From: Curvibacter gracilis ATCC BAA-807
Lineage (GTDB): Bacteria > Pseudomonadota > Gammaproteobacteria > Burkholderiales > Burkholderiaceae_C
Direction of reading: 5' to 3'
Length of the DNA: 64,000 nt
Assembly (NCBI RefSeq): GCF_000518645.1
Contig: NZ_JADZ01000006.1
Location: forward strand, 1-64,000
Below the pieces are notes generated by a model. It worked only from the letters and a program-made list of their open reading frames with translations, was not told where the DNA came from and did not search any database. Made by a program: the position numbers and the translations under genes. This document shows, piece by piece, positions 26,240-36,127 of the stretch (positions within the stretch are counted from its first letter, which is position 1; every line of letters begins with the position of its first letter).

Positions 26240-26793
26240 AACGCCGCCAACACCTGGCCTGGTGGGCCGCGCTGGCGGCCGGTGCCGGCCCTGCCGCAAC
26301 GGCCACAGCAGCAACAGCAGCCACAGCAGCCACGCCCCTGCCCGGCACCGTGCCGGCCGGCGAGGCCACCATGCGCTTTCTGGGCTGGTCGGTCTACCAG
26401 GCCCGGCTGTGGGTGAGCCCCGGCTTTCGCGCCGAGCAGTACGCCAGCCTGCCGCTGGCACTCGAGCTGCTGTACCTGCGCGACTTCAGCGCCGAAGCCA
26501 TTGCCAAGCGCTCGCTCAGCGAGATGCGCCGCATCGAGCCCATCAGCGACGAACAGGGCGCCCGCTGGCAAGCCCAGTTGCAGGCCCTGCTGCCCGACGT
26601 GAAGAACGGCGACCGTCTGCTGGGCCTGCACCAGCCCGACACCGGCGCCCGCTTTGTGCACAACGACCGCCCCCTGGGCACGCTGGAGGACGCCCGCTTT
26701 TCGCGCCTGTTCTTCGGCATCTGGCTGTCCGCAGCAACCTCGGAGCCCTCGCTGCGGCAGGCCTTGCTGGCCCCGGTGACCGGCACCCGTTGA
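26236..26793 (+). CDS. chalcone-isomerase-like periplasmic protein
   Basis: 185 aa. A signal peptide and an Ala/Thr microsatellite linker (about residues 16-35) precede a chalcone-isomerase-like domain (GWSVYQARLWVSPGF, ALELLYLRDFSAEAIAKRS, FFGIWLS). Bacterial members of this fold bind fatty acids rather than flavonoids in several cases, so a lipid-binding role in the periplasm is inferred. It overlaps cfa by 4 nt and precedes the MFS gene by 4 nt. Confidence 0.82.
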   Translation: MKRRQHLAWWAALAAGAGPAATATAATAATAATPLPGTVPAGEATMRFLGWSVYQARLWVSPGFRAEQYASLPLALELLYLRDFSAEAIAKRSLSEMRRIEPISDEQGARWQAQLQALLPDVKNGDRLLGLHQPDTGARFVHNDRPLGTLEDARFSRLFFGIWLSAATSEPSLRQALLAPVTGTR

Positions 26794-26797
26794 GGGG

Positions 26798-28156
26798 ATG
26801 CGCCTGATGGCCGAACCCATTGCCCCTGCAGGCCCCACCGCCTCCACTGCACTTGCAGCCCTGACCCTGCCGCAAGGCCTGGCCTATGGCCTGATGGGCC
26901 TGCCGCTGGCCTTTGTGGCCCTGCCCCTGTACGTGGTGCTGCCCCACCACTACGCGAGCACGCTGGGGGCGCCCCTGGCGGCCCTGGGGGGTGTGCTGCT
27001 GGGCGCCCGCCTGCTGGATGCGCTGGTCGACCCCGGCCTGGGCCGGCTCGCCGATCGCCTGCTGCAGCACTCGCCCCGGGCCGTGTGGCGCGCCTGCGCC
27101 GTGGCCGGGGCCTTGCTGGCACTGGCGCTGTGGGCCGTGTTCATGCCCCAGGTGCGCAGCCCCGGGGCCTTGCTGGTCTGGGCCGCCGTGGGCCTGGCCC
27201 TGGCCTACCCGGCCTACAGCCTGCTGAGCATCACCCACCAGGCCTGGGGGGCCCGGCTGGGCGGCAATGAGGCCCAGCGCGGCCGGGTGGTGGCCTGGCG
27301 CGAAGGCGCCGGGCTGCTGGGGGTGGTGCTGGCCTCGGTGCTGCCCACGCTGCTGGGGGTGCCGGCCATGCTCGGCGCCTTCAGCGGGCTGCTGGTGCTG
27401 GGCTGGCTGGCCTGGCACCGGGCACCGGTGCCGCCGCCCCTGCCACCGGCCAGCGATGCCGCAGGCCCTGCGGGGCTGTGGCAGCCCTGGCGACAGGCCG
27501 CGTTCCGCCGCCTGATGGGGGTGTTTGTGCTCAACGGCATTGCCAGCGCCGTGCCAGCCACCTTGCTGCTGTTCTTTGTGCAGGACCGACTGCAGGCCGC
27601 GCCCGGGCAGGAGCCGGTGTTGCTGGGCCTGTATTTTCTGAGCGCCGCCGCGGCCATGCCGCTGTGGCTGCGTGCCGTGGCGCGCTGGGGCCTGGCACCC
27701 TGCTGGCTGGCAGGCATGCTGCTGGCGGTGGCGGTGTTTGCCTGGGCCACCACGCTGGGGGCCGGGCAGGTGATGGCGTTCCGCTGGATCTGCGCCTTGT
27801 CGGGGCTGACCCTGGGGGCCGACCTGGTGGTGCCTGGCGCCTTGCTGGCCGGCGTGCTGGCCCAGCCCGGTGCGGCCTCGGCCGGTGCCAGCTTCGGCTG
27901 GTGGAACTTTGCCAACAAACTGAACCTGGCACTGGCCGCGGGCCTGGCCTTGCCCCTGCTGGCCGCGCTGGGCTACACGCCTGGCAGCACCGACGCCGCC
28001 GGCCTGCAGGCCCTGAGCCTGGGCTATGCGGCACTGCCTTGCGCGCTCAAGCTGGCCGCGGCGCTGGCGCTGTACGGGCTGATCCTGCGGCCCGCTGCCC
28101 AGGACCGAGCCCGGCCCGGGGCCCTTCTTCAACCCTCACCCACCGACACACCATGA
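26798..28156 (+). CDS. MFS transporter (MFS_2/GPH-like)
   Basis: 452 aa, about twelve membrane segments. The N-terminal half has the GPH-like DPGLGRLADRL loop after TM2 and SITHQAWGARLGGNEAQRGRVVAWREG, a pattern of the MFS_2 (melibiose-carrier-like) family, which also includes lipid flippase-like lysophospholipid transporters. Substrate unknown; lipid or lipid precursor transport is suggested by the operon. A second ATG at 26807 is possible. The stop overlaps the DUF3833 start (ATGA). Confidence 0.85.
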   Translation: MRLMAEPIAPAGPTASTALAALTLPQGLAYGLMGLPLAFVALPLYVVLPHHYASTLGAPLAALGGVLLGARLLDALVDPGLGRLADRLLQHSPRAVWRACAVAGALLALALWAVFMPQVRSPGALLVWAAVGLALAYPAYSLLSITHQAWGARLGGNEAQRGRVVAWREGAGLLGVVLASVLPTLLGVPAMLGAFSGLLVLGWLAWHRAPVPPPLPPASDAAGPAGLWQPWRQAAFRRLMGVFVLNGIASAVPATLLLFFVQDRLQAAPGQEPVLLGLYFLSAAAAMPLWLRAVARWGLAPCWLAGMLLAVAVFAWATTLGAGQVMAFRWICALSGLTLGADLVVPGALLAGVLAQPGAASAGASFGWWNFANKLNLALAAGLALPLLAALGYTPGSTDAAGLQALSLGYAALPCALKLAAALALYGLILRPAAQDRARPGALLQPSPTDTP

Positions 28157-28695
28157 ACCGACAACACTTTCTGCGTTACGCCCTGGGCGCCGCCACCTTG
28201 GCGCTGGCAGGCTGTGCCGGCCCCCAGGTGAGCGACTATGCGGCCGAGAAACCCGCCCTGGACCTGCGCCAGTTCTTCAATGGCCGGGTCGACGCCCAGG
28301 GCCTGTTCCAGGACCGAGGTGGCCACATCGTGAAGCGCTTCACCGTGGTGATGGATTGCCGCTGGGAAGGCGACGAAGGCGTGCTGGACGAACACTTCAG
28401 CTACTCGGACGGCAGCACCCAGCGCCGCGTCTGGCACCTGACCCGACTGGCCGATGGCCGCTACCGGGGCCGGGCCGACGATGTGATCGGCGAGGCCCAA
28501 GGCCAGGTGGCCGGCAACGCCCTGCGCTGGAACTACACCCTGGCGCTGCCGGTGGACGGCAGCACCTACCACGTGCAGTTTGATGACTGGATGATCCTGA
28601 TGAGCCCGCAGACCATGCTGAACCGGGCCACCATGAGCAAGTTCGGCGTGCGCCTGGGCGAGGTGCTGCTGTCGTTCCAGAAGGCGCAGCCATGA
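28153..28695 (+). CDS. DUF3833 family lipoprotein
   Basis: 180 aa. The signal peptide ends in a lipobox LALAGC (Cys about 21), so it should be a periplasmic-facing lipoprotein. The body has the DUF3833 features FFNGRVDAQGLFQDRGG and HFSYSDGSTQRRVWHL, and FDDWMILMSPQTMLNRA. Function unknown; its genetic partners (cfa, DUF1365, SDR) are the same in many proteobacteria. It overlaps its neighbours by 4 nt on both sides. Confidence 0.87.
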   Translation: MNRQHFLRYALGAATLALAGCAGPQVSDYAAEKPALDLRQFFNGRVDAQGLFQDRGGHIVKRFTVVMDCRWEGDEGVLDEHFSYSDGSTQRRVWHLTRLADGRYRGRADDVIGEAQGQVAGNALRWNYTLALPVDGSTYHVQFDDWMILMSPQTMLNRATMSKFGVRLGEVLLSFQKAQP

Positions 28696-29474
28696 GCCGC
28701 AACCCGCGCATCACCGACTGGCAGGGGCGGCGCGTGTGGCTGGTGGGGGCCTCCAGCGGCATCGGGCTGGCCACGGCCAGCGCGCTGCACCAGCGGGGCG
28801 CCCAGGTGATCGTTTCGGCGCGCAATGCCGAGGCGCTGCAGGCCTTTGCCCGGCAGCACCCCGGCAGCCAGGGCCTGGCCCTGGACGTGACGCGGCGCGA
28901 TCAGGTGCAGGCCGTGGCCGCCCAGGTGCTGGGCGAGGGGCCACTGGACCTGATGCTGTACTGCGCCGGCTACTACGAGCCCATGCGGGCCACGCAGATG
29001 TGCCTCAACAGCCTGCTGCAGCACCTGCAGATCAACTACGTGGGGGCCCTGCACGTGCTGGATGCCGTGCTGCCCGGCATGATCGAAGCGGCCCGCACCG
29101 GCCGGCCTGGGCACCTGAGCCTGGTCAGCAGCGTGGCGGGCTACCGCGGCTTGCCCAACAGCCTGGCCTATGGCCCGACCAAGGCCGCCCTGATCCACCT
29201 GGCCGAGACCCTGTACCTGGACCTGCAGGACCTGGGCCTGGGCGTGAGCGTGGTCAACCCGGGCTTCGTGGCCACCCCGCTGACGGCGCAGAACGACTTT
29301 GCCATGCCGGCCCTGATCAGCCCCGAGCAGGCGGCGCAGGCCATGCTGCAGGGCTGGCGCCAGGGCGATTTCGACATCCACTTCCCGAAGCGGTTCACGC
29401 GCGTGATGAAGCTGCTGCAGTGCCTGCCGTATCCTGTGTACTTTCCGCTGGTGCGCCGCTTCACCGGACTCTGA
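28692..29474 (+). CDS. short-chain dehydrogenase/reductase
   Basis: 260 aa. Rossmann motif VGASSGIGLATASAL and the catalytic Ser-Tyr-Lys set in LVSSVAGYRG and AYGPTKAAL are clear. It is a classical NAD(P)-dependent SDR acting on an unknown alcohol or ketone, probably connected with lipid modification by its operon partners. Start ATG overlaps the previous stop; the NTF2-like gene starts 3 nt after its stop. Confidence 0.92.
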   Translation: MSRNPRITDWQGRRVWLVGASSGIGLATASALHQRGAQVIVSARNAEALQAFARQHPGSQGLALDVTRRDQVQAVAAQVLGEGPLDLMLYCAGYYEPMRATQMCLNSLLQHLQINYVGALHVLDAVLPGMIEAARTGRPGHLSLVSSVAGYRGLPNSLAYGPTKAALIHLAETLYLDLQDLGLGVSVVNPGFVATPLTAQNDFAMPALISPEQAAQAMLQGWRQGDFDIHFPKRFTRVMKLLQCLPYPVYFPLVRRFTGL

Positions 29475-29476
29475 CC

Positions 29477-29938
29477 ATGACCGACAACTTGCCACCCGCC
29501 TCCAGCGGAATCGATGCAGCGGTGCAGCGCACGGTGCAGTTCTTCGAGCACCTGCGCCCGAGCGATCTGGCCGACCTGGGACAGCACTACGCCGCCCACG
29601 CGGTGTTCAAGGACCCCTTCAACGAGGTGCGCGGCCTGCCGGCCATCGAGGGCGTGTTCCGGCACATGTTCGTGTCGCTGCACGAGCCGCACTTCATCGT
29701 CACGCAGCGCGTGGTGCAGGGCCCCCACTGCTTTCTGACCTGGGACTTCGTGTTCCGATTCCAGCGCTTCTCGCCCACCCAGTGGCAGACGGTGCGCGGC
29801 GCCAGCCACCTGGTGTACGACGAGCAAGGGCTGATCACGCTGCACCGCGACTACTGGGACGCGGCCGAAGAGCTGTACGAGAAACTGCCCGTGGTGGGCA
29901 GCGTGATGCGCTGGCTGAAGGAGCGGGCCCGGCACTGA
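29477..29938 (+). CDS. NTF2-like (SnoaL/DUF2358-type) protein
   Basis: 153 aa. A small alpha+beta-barrel of the nuclear transport factor 2-like superfamily: FFEHLRPSDLADLGQHYA, FKDPFNEVRGLPAIEGVF and the C-terminal YWDAAEELYEKLPVVG. Such proteins bind hydrophobic ligands or act as isomerases or hydratases. It is the last gene of the operon, ahead of a strong terminator. Exact role unknown. Confidence 0.82.
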   Translation: MTDNLPPASSGIDAAVQRTVQFFEHLRPSDLADLGQHYAAHAVFKDPFNEVRGLPAIEGVFRHMFVSLHEPHFIVTQRVVQGPHCFLTWDFVFRFQRFSPTQWQTVRGASHLVYDEQGLITLHRDYWDAAEELYEKLPVVGSVMRWLKERARH

Positions 29939-29974
29939 GGCCCCCCCCTGTGCGCTGGGGCACAGCGCCCAGAA

Positions 29975-29998
29975 AAAAACCGGCCAAGGCCGGTTTTT
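29975..29998. terminator. bidirectional rho-independent terminator
   Basis: AAAAACCGGCC and GGCCGGTTTTT pair perfectly with an AA loop. It closes the lipid-modification operon on the plus strand and can also end the glutathione S-transferase transcript from the minus strand. Confidence 0.9.
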
Positions 29999-30030
29999 GC
30001 GTTGCAGGTGGGGCGCACCGGCCCGAGGGC

Positions 30031-32116
<2,086 letters not shown>

Positions 32117-32137
32117 GGCCCACAGGCCTGAACCTGC

Positions 32138-32683
32138 TCAGGGCAGCGAGGCCTGGTAAGCCTGGGCGCGCTGCAGTGCCAGCGCCGCGTTGTCGACAGC
32201 CTGGCGCTCGCGCAGTCGGCGCTGGGCATAGCGCTCACTGAGCCGCGAGCCCGTGCGCACCCGGTTGGACTCATCCTCACGCGGGGCTTCACCGGCCAGG
32301 TACAGGGCCTGGGCCTGTTCCAGGTGCTGGCGGGCCAGCTCCACGGCCCGGGCCGCCTCGCTGCGGCGCTGCAGCTTCTGGTTGAGCTGCTGGTTGTAGC
32401 GGTCGATCTCGGCTTGCTCATGCTGGCGTCTGGCCTGGGCCTGGGCGGCCATCTCGGGCGTCACCTTGTCGACCTTCACGGGCTGCGCCCGGCCTGAGGC
32501 GATGTCTTCTTCGCTGACGCGGTCGGTGAACACGGTGTGGCCCTGGGCATCCTTGAGACGCCACACCGCAGCAGACTCAGCCCTGACCACCGTGAGGCCG
32601 CCACCGAGCAGCCCACAAACGAGCCACAGTGCAGAGCGCCGGGCCAAAACCGCGGCTGTGGTGAAATGCGAGGTTGGACCCAT
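32138..32683 (-). CDS. DUF4124 domain periplasmic protein
   Basis: 181 aa. The signal peptide (about residues 10-34) precedes a DUF4124 segment, VWRLKDAQGHTVFTDRVSEED, then a charged coiled-coil-like tail (AQARRQHEQAEIDRYNQQLN). DUF4124 proteins are common, functionally uncharacterised exported proteins of beta- and gammaproteobacteria. ATG 32683 gives the best signal peptide; the longer frame is unlikely. It converges with purB, 21 nt apart. Confidence 0.82.
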   Translation of the reverse strand: MGPTSHFTTAAVLARRSALWLVCGLLGGGLTVVRAESAAVWRLKDAQGHTVFTDRVSEEDIASGRAQPVKVDKVTPEMAAQAQARRQHEQAEIDRYNQQLNQKLQRRSEAARAVELARQHLEQAQALYLAGEAPREDESNRVRTGSRLSERYAQRRLRERQAVDNAALALQRAQAYQASLP

Positions 32684-32821
32684 GGCAGTCAAAGCTCCAT
32701 TCGGATGGACAGACCCACCGCAGGGTGCGTCTCCAGCTGCCAGCATAGCCGCATCCGGCCCTCGCGGCGCACGCCCCGGCATGGGTTTTCCGCCCTTCCC
32801 CTTTCAGAACAAGAACGCCTC

Positions 32822-33382
32822 ATGGCTCTCAAATCCACCATCTTCAAAGCCGCGCTGTCGATTGCCGACATCGACCACAACTACTACGCGGACCATGCCC
32901 TGACCCTGGCGCGCCACCCCAGCGAGACCGACGAACGCATGATGATCCGCCTGGCCGCCCTGGCCCTGCAGGCGCACCAGTTGCAGGACGTGTGCAACGG
33001 CGACGGCACCCTGGCCTTTGGCGCCGGGCTGTCAGACCCGGACGACCCCGATGTGTCGCTGACCGACTTCACCGGGCACAAGCGGGTGTGGGTGGAAGTG
33101 GGCCAACCCGAGGAAAAACCCATGCTCAAGGCCTGCCAGAAATCGGATCAGGTGCTGGTGTACTGCTTTCACCACGCCGCCGAGGTGTGGTGGAAGACCA
33201 TGGAGAACAAGGTCAGCCGCATGGACAAGCTGCAGGTGTGGCGCGTGCCCACCGAGGCCTCGCAGGCCCTGGCCAAGCTGGCGCAGCGCAGCATGCAGCT
33301 GCAGGCGACGGTGCAGGAAGGTGCGCTGATGATGAGCGACTCGAAAGACACCGTCGAGATCGAGTGCGTCCGCTGGAAATGA
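32822..33382 (+). CDS. yaeQ: YaeQ family protein
   Basis: 186 aa. The conserved N-terminus MALKSTIFKAALSIADIDHNYY and the WVEVGQPEEKPMLKACQKSD and VWWKTMENKVSRMDKLQVW blocks identify YaeQ. The family has a PD-(D/E)XK-like nuclease fold and is implicated in suppression of rfaH defects in E. coli, but its biochemical role is not established. ATG 32822 is the family start. It ends just before the intergenic repeat. Confidence 0.93.
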   Translation: MALKSTIFKAALSIADIDHNYYADHALTLARHPSETDERMMIRLAALALQAHQLQDVCNGDGTLAFGAGLSDPDDPDVSLTDFTGHKRVWVEVGQPEEKPMLKACQKSDQVLVYCFHHAAEVWWKTMENKVSRMDKLQVWRVPTEASQALAKLAQRSMQLQATVQEGALMMSDSKDTVEIECVRWK

Positions 33383-33384
33383 AC

Positions 33385-33474
33385 TGTTGGCCCCCACGGT
33401 CGCGCACTTCGTGTCGCTCCCTGCCCCCCAAAGGGGGCCGCAGGCCGCCTTGGGGCGGCCCGGCGCCGGCCTGA
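33385..33474. repeat. dispersed intergenic repeat with two hairpins
   Basis: GCCCCC (33423-33428) pairs with GGGGGC (33433-33438) and GGCCGCC (33443-33449) pairs with GGCGGCC (33454-33460), forming adjacent G+C hairpins after yaeQ. The upstream CACGGTCGCGCACTTCGTG-like segment and this hairpin pair resemble repeats seen at many intergenic places in Comamonadaceae (from memory). It may act as the yaeQ terminator. Confidence 0.6.
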
Positions 33475-33541
33475 CCTCTTCGTTCTAGAGCACGCCTGAT
33501 CAAGCAATCGCCCTGTTCACCATCAGGCGCGTGAGGTCGGG

Positions 33542-34024
33542 TCAGGCTGCTGTTTGGCGGCGGCGTTGCCGGTGGGCTTCCTGGGCGGCGGTCTGCATGG
33601 CCTGGGCTGCGGCGGCGGGGCCTTCGGCGGCGCGCTCCAGGTAGCGGTTGAAGCGCCAGGCGTGGCCCTCCTGGGTGATGCGGCGCCAGGTGTGGCGTTT
33701 TTCGGTGGCGCTCATGCCGGGCCAGTGCTGCACCTCGTCAAAGGTGCGGCCGCAGCCCTTGCAATGGCTGTCGCCCTGACTCGTGGAGCAGATCGCGATG
33801 CAGGGGGTGTCGGGCGTGGTGTCGTACCAGGCCTGCCAGGCCTGCCAGGCGGCCTCGGGCAGGCTGAACTCGTCGGCCTCGTCCTCATGGAAATACACCA
33901 TCAAGGCATACACCTCGGCCAGCGCGCGCAGCTCGGGCGACAGGACCACGCCATCGGGCGAGGGCGTCCTGGCGCGCCAGTGGTTGATGGCGGCTTCGAT
34001 GTCGGTGATGTGGATTCCGGCCAT
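33542..34024 (-). CDS. DUF3717 and DUF1289 domain protein
   Basis: 160 aa. The N-terminal DUF3717 region (HITDIEAAINHWR, LSPELRALAEVYALM) is joined to a DUF1289 Cys-rich segment (PCIAICSTSQG, HCKGCGRTFDEV) with four Cys that probably bind a metal, followed by an Ala/Arg/Gln-rich tail. The DUF1289 motif is often in small Fe-S or zinc proteins; function unknown. ATG 34024 (MAGIHITDIE) is chosen over the longer frame. A TATGAT -10-like box lies at 34049-34054 on the minus strand. Confidence 0.82.
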   Translation of the reverse strand: MAGIHITDIEAAINHWRARTPSPDGVVLSPELRALAEVYALMVYFHEDEADEFSLPEAAWQAWQAWYDTTPDTPCIAICSTSQGDSHCKGCGRTFDEVQHWPGMSATEKRHTWRRITQEGHAWRFNRYLERAAEGPAAAAQAMQTAAQEAHRQRRRQTAA

Positions 34025-34176
34025 GGCAATTTCAAAACAGGGGGCGCGATCATAATCCGCCGCCGCAGGCAGCCTGGGCTGAAAGGGCCGCCACCGAGGC
34101 GCACAAAGGGTCATTGACTGCCCCCCAAAAACCTACGACTTGCAAGGCCTCTGCGACCAGTGGTTAAATCGCAGCA

Positions 34177-34348
34177 CGAAGGGGAGTAGCTCCCTCGGTG
34201 TGAGTTGGCCTGTACCCCCGTGCAGCGGCCACACCAGATCAACAAGTCGTCAATACGAAGCCTAGGCTTCCGGCTTGTTGGGCATTTTCTGCATGACTCC
34301 ATGCCGAGCAAGACCTTCGATTCGAACCTGGGACAGGTTTGGTCGAAG
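34177..34348 (+). promoter_or_regulatory. yybP-ykoY manganese riboswitch upstream of terC
   Basis: The RNA has GGGGAGTAGC (34181-34190), GTACCCCCGTGCAGCGGCC further on, and GCAAGACCTTCG (34308-34319), the features of the Mn2+-sensing yybP-ykoY motif. The closing P1 helix is CGAAGG (34177-34182) with CCTTCG (34314-34319). Internal stems CAACAAG/CTTGTTG and GGCAT/ATGCC enlarge one arm. A competing hairpin, CTTCGA and AACCTG pairing with CAGGTT and TCGAAG (34315-34348), uses the same strand as P1, giving a plausible expression platform. The next gene is a TerC-family protein, the usual target. The aptamer call is strong; the switching mechanism is inferred. Confidence 0.85.
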
Positions 34349-34444
34349 CGTGTCTGCCACCGCATCCGCCCGGGTGCGCGCCCAGCCCCACCATGACCGC
34401 CACCTTGCCCAGGGTTTGTTCTTGCACATCCTGGAGTGTTTTTC

Positions 34445-35176
34445 ATGGAATTTCTTTCCGCACCGTGGTGGTCAGCCCTGCTGGCCATCGTTCTGATCGA
34501 TCTGGTTCTGGCCGGCGACAACGCCATCGTGATCGCCCTGGCCGCGCGCCAGCTGCCGGCCCATCTGCAGAAAAAAGCCATTCTGTGGGGCACGGTGGGC
34601 GCCATCGGCGTGCGCTCGCTGATGACCGTGGGCGTGGTCTGGCTGCTGAAGGTGCCGGGCCTGATGCTGATCGGCGGGCTGGGCCTGCTGTGGATCGCCT
34701 ACAAACTGCTGGCCGACGACGGCGACGGCCATGCCGACGGCCCGGCCGCCAGCACGTTCTGGGGCGCCATGAAGACGATTGTGGTGGCCGACGCCCTGAT
34801 GGGCATCGACAACGTGCTGGGCGTGGCCGGGGCCGCGCACGGCGCTTTTGACCTGGTGATCCTGGGCCTGCTGATCAGCGTGCCCATCGTGGTGTTTGGC
34901 AGCTCGGTGGTGCTGAAGCTGGTGGAACGCTTCCCGCTGATCATCCATGCCGGTGCCGCCGTGCTGGCCTTCACCGCCGCCCGCATGATCGTGGGCGAGC
35001 CGCTGCTGGACGCCGTGTTCGACCCGCCTGAGCTGATGAACACGCTGGCCCGCTGGAGCACCTACGGGGTGGCCATTGTCGGCGTGCTGGGCGCGGGCTG
35101 GCGGCACCAGCGCCGCCAATCCAACCACCAGGTCGGCCGCGGCACCACGCAAATCAGCTCGGACACCTCGGCATGA
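34445..35176 (+). CDS. TerC family integral membrane protein (riboswitch-controlled)
   Basis: 243 aa with about seven membrane helices. The two family Asp motifs are in LIDLVLAGDNAIVIALAAR and ALMGIDNVLGVAGAAHG. TerC/Alx proteins are implicated in Mn2+ efflux and metalation of exported proteins, which agrees with the manganese riboswitch upstream. ATG 34445 follows a TGGAG ribosome site 5-8 nt ahead. The next gene can start as ATGA overlap at 35173 or, better, at 35269. Confidence 0.93.
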   Translation: MEFLSAPWWSALLAIVLIDLVLAGDNAIVIALAARQLPAHLQKKAILWGTVGAIGVRSLMTVGVVWLLKVPGLMLIGGLGLLWIAYKLLADDGDGHADGPAASTFWGAMKTIVVADALMGIDNVLGVAGAAHGAFDLVILGLLISVPIVVFGSSVVLKLVERFPLIIHAGAAVLAFTAARMIVGEPLLDAVFDPPELMNTLARWSTYGVAIVGVLGAGWRHQRRQSNHQVGRGTTQISSDTSA

Positions 35177-35268
35177 ACCAAGCCCTTGCCATGTCCGCGA
35201 CCGCATCCAAGACCGCTTCTGTTCCCGCCAGCGGCCCCACACGGCCACCCTCGTCTCAAGGAGAAACC

Positions 35269-35730
35269 ATGGACACCCTGATTGCCTACTTCGACGATGC
35301 CGACCACGCCTGCCATCAGCTGCTGCCCCTGCTCGCGCCGGCCACCGCCCCGGCGCAGCAGGCCACCCACTGGATCCTGGTGGCCTGCCCGCCGCGCATG
35401 ACGCGCCGTGTGAGCAAATGGGTGAGCTACGCCAACCGCGAGAACTGGCGCGCCCGCTGGGCCGACAAGGTGACCGAACCCGTGGTGCAGGCCCTGGTGG
35501 CCCCCGGTGATCAACTGACCCGGCTGGTGGCCCATGGCTCGCTGACCGATCTGTCGGACAGCCTGCGCCGGCAGTTCCCCGGCGCACGGGTGCTGGATGC
35601 CCGGCGCCCCAAGCTGGGCCAGGACCTGCCCGCCGTGACCCACAACCAGCCCGAGCCCCATGCTGCGCGCTGGGCGGTGCCCGGGGCCGTGGCAGGCCTG
35701 GGCGCGGCCCTGGTGCTGGCCACCGAGTGA
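35269..35730 (+). CDS. hypothetical protein with C-terminal membrane segment
   Basis: 153 aa, not recognised. The N-terminus (MDTLIAYFDDADHACHQLLP) is soluble and Asp/His-rich; the middle is basic (RMTRRVSKWVSYANRENWRA) and the C-terminus ends in a hydrophobic stretch AVPGAVAGLGAALVLA. A good AAGGAG site supports ATG 35269; an ATG at 35173 would overlap terC and add 32 low-complexity residues. It is cotranscribed with terC by position and could act in the same metal response, but that is speculation. Confidence 0.7.
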   Translation: MDTLIAYFDDADHACHQLLPLLAPATAPAQQATHWILVACPPRMTRRVSKWVSYANRENWRARWADKVTEPVVQALVAPGDQLTRLVAHGSLTDLSDSLRRQFPGARVLDARRPKLGQDLPAVTHNQPEPHAARWAVPGAVAGLGAALVLATE

Positions 35731-35773
35731 TGCCAGGGCGCCGCAGCAAGCAACCTGCTGCTATGCTGCGCCC

Positions 35774-36127
35774 ATGAAACTGCTGCTGAAATGGCTGCTG
35801 AGCGCGGCCTCACTGATGTTCGTGGCCTACCTGTACCCGGGCGTGCAGGTCACCAGCCTGAGCGCCGCCCTGGTGGCGGCACTGGTCATCGGGCTGTTCA
35901 ACGCCGTGTTGCGCCCCATCCTGGTGGTGCTGACGCTGCCCGTGACGGTGGTGACGCTGGGGCTGTTCCTGTTCGTGATCAATGCCTTCCTGTTCTGGGC
36001 CGCCGCCGAACTGCTCAAAGGCTTTCAGGTGACCGGGTTTGGCGCGGCCCTGATCGGCTCGCTGATCTACTCGGCCCTGGGCATGGTGATCGACTCAGCG
36101 CTGCGCAGCCTGTTCCCGCAGCAGTGA
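35774..36127 (+). CDS. phage holin family protein (four-TM, PF04020-like)
   Basis: 117 aa, four hydrophobic helices with a PVTVVTLGLFLFVINAFLFW core and short loops, matching the 'phage holin family' (YvlD-like) small membrane proteins that are chromosomal in many bacteria and not linked to prophage. Role unknown. Its 3' end overlaps the converging M48 protease gene by 33 nt. Confidence 0.88.
   Translation: MKLLLKWLLSAASLMFVAYLYPGVQVTSLSAALVAALVIGLFNAVLRPILVVLTLPVTVVTLGLFLFVINAFLFWAAAELLKGFQVTGFGAALIGSLIYSALGMVIDSALRSLFPQQ

Noticed and set aside
26543-28132. 529-codon minus-strand open frame opposite the MFS gene
   Set aside because: Low-complexity Gln/Gly/Ala shadow; MFS motifs are on the plus strand.
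34141-34200. Possible tRNA before terC
   Set aside because: The folding and motifs fit the yybP-ykoY riboswitch; no cloverleaf or anticodon arm could be drawn.
35774-36127. Prophage remnant suggested by a holin-family hit
   Set aside because: The protein belongs to a chromosomal four-TM family; no other phage genes or attachment sites were seen.
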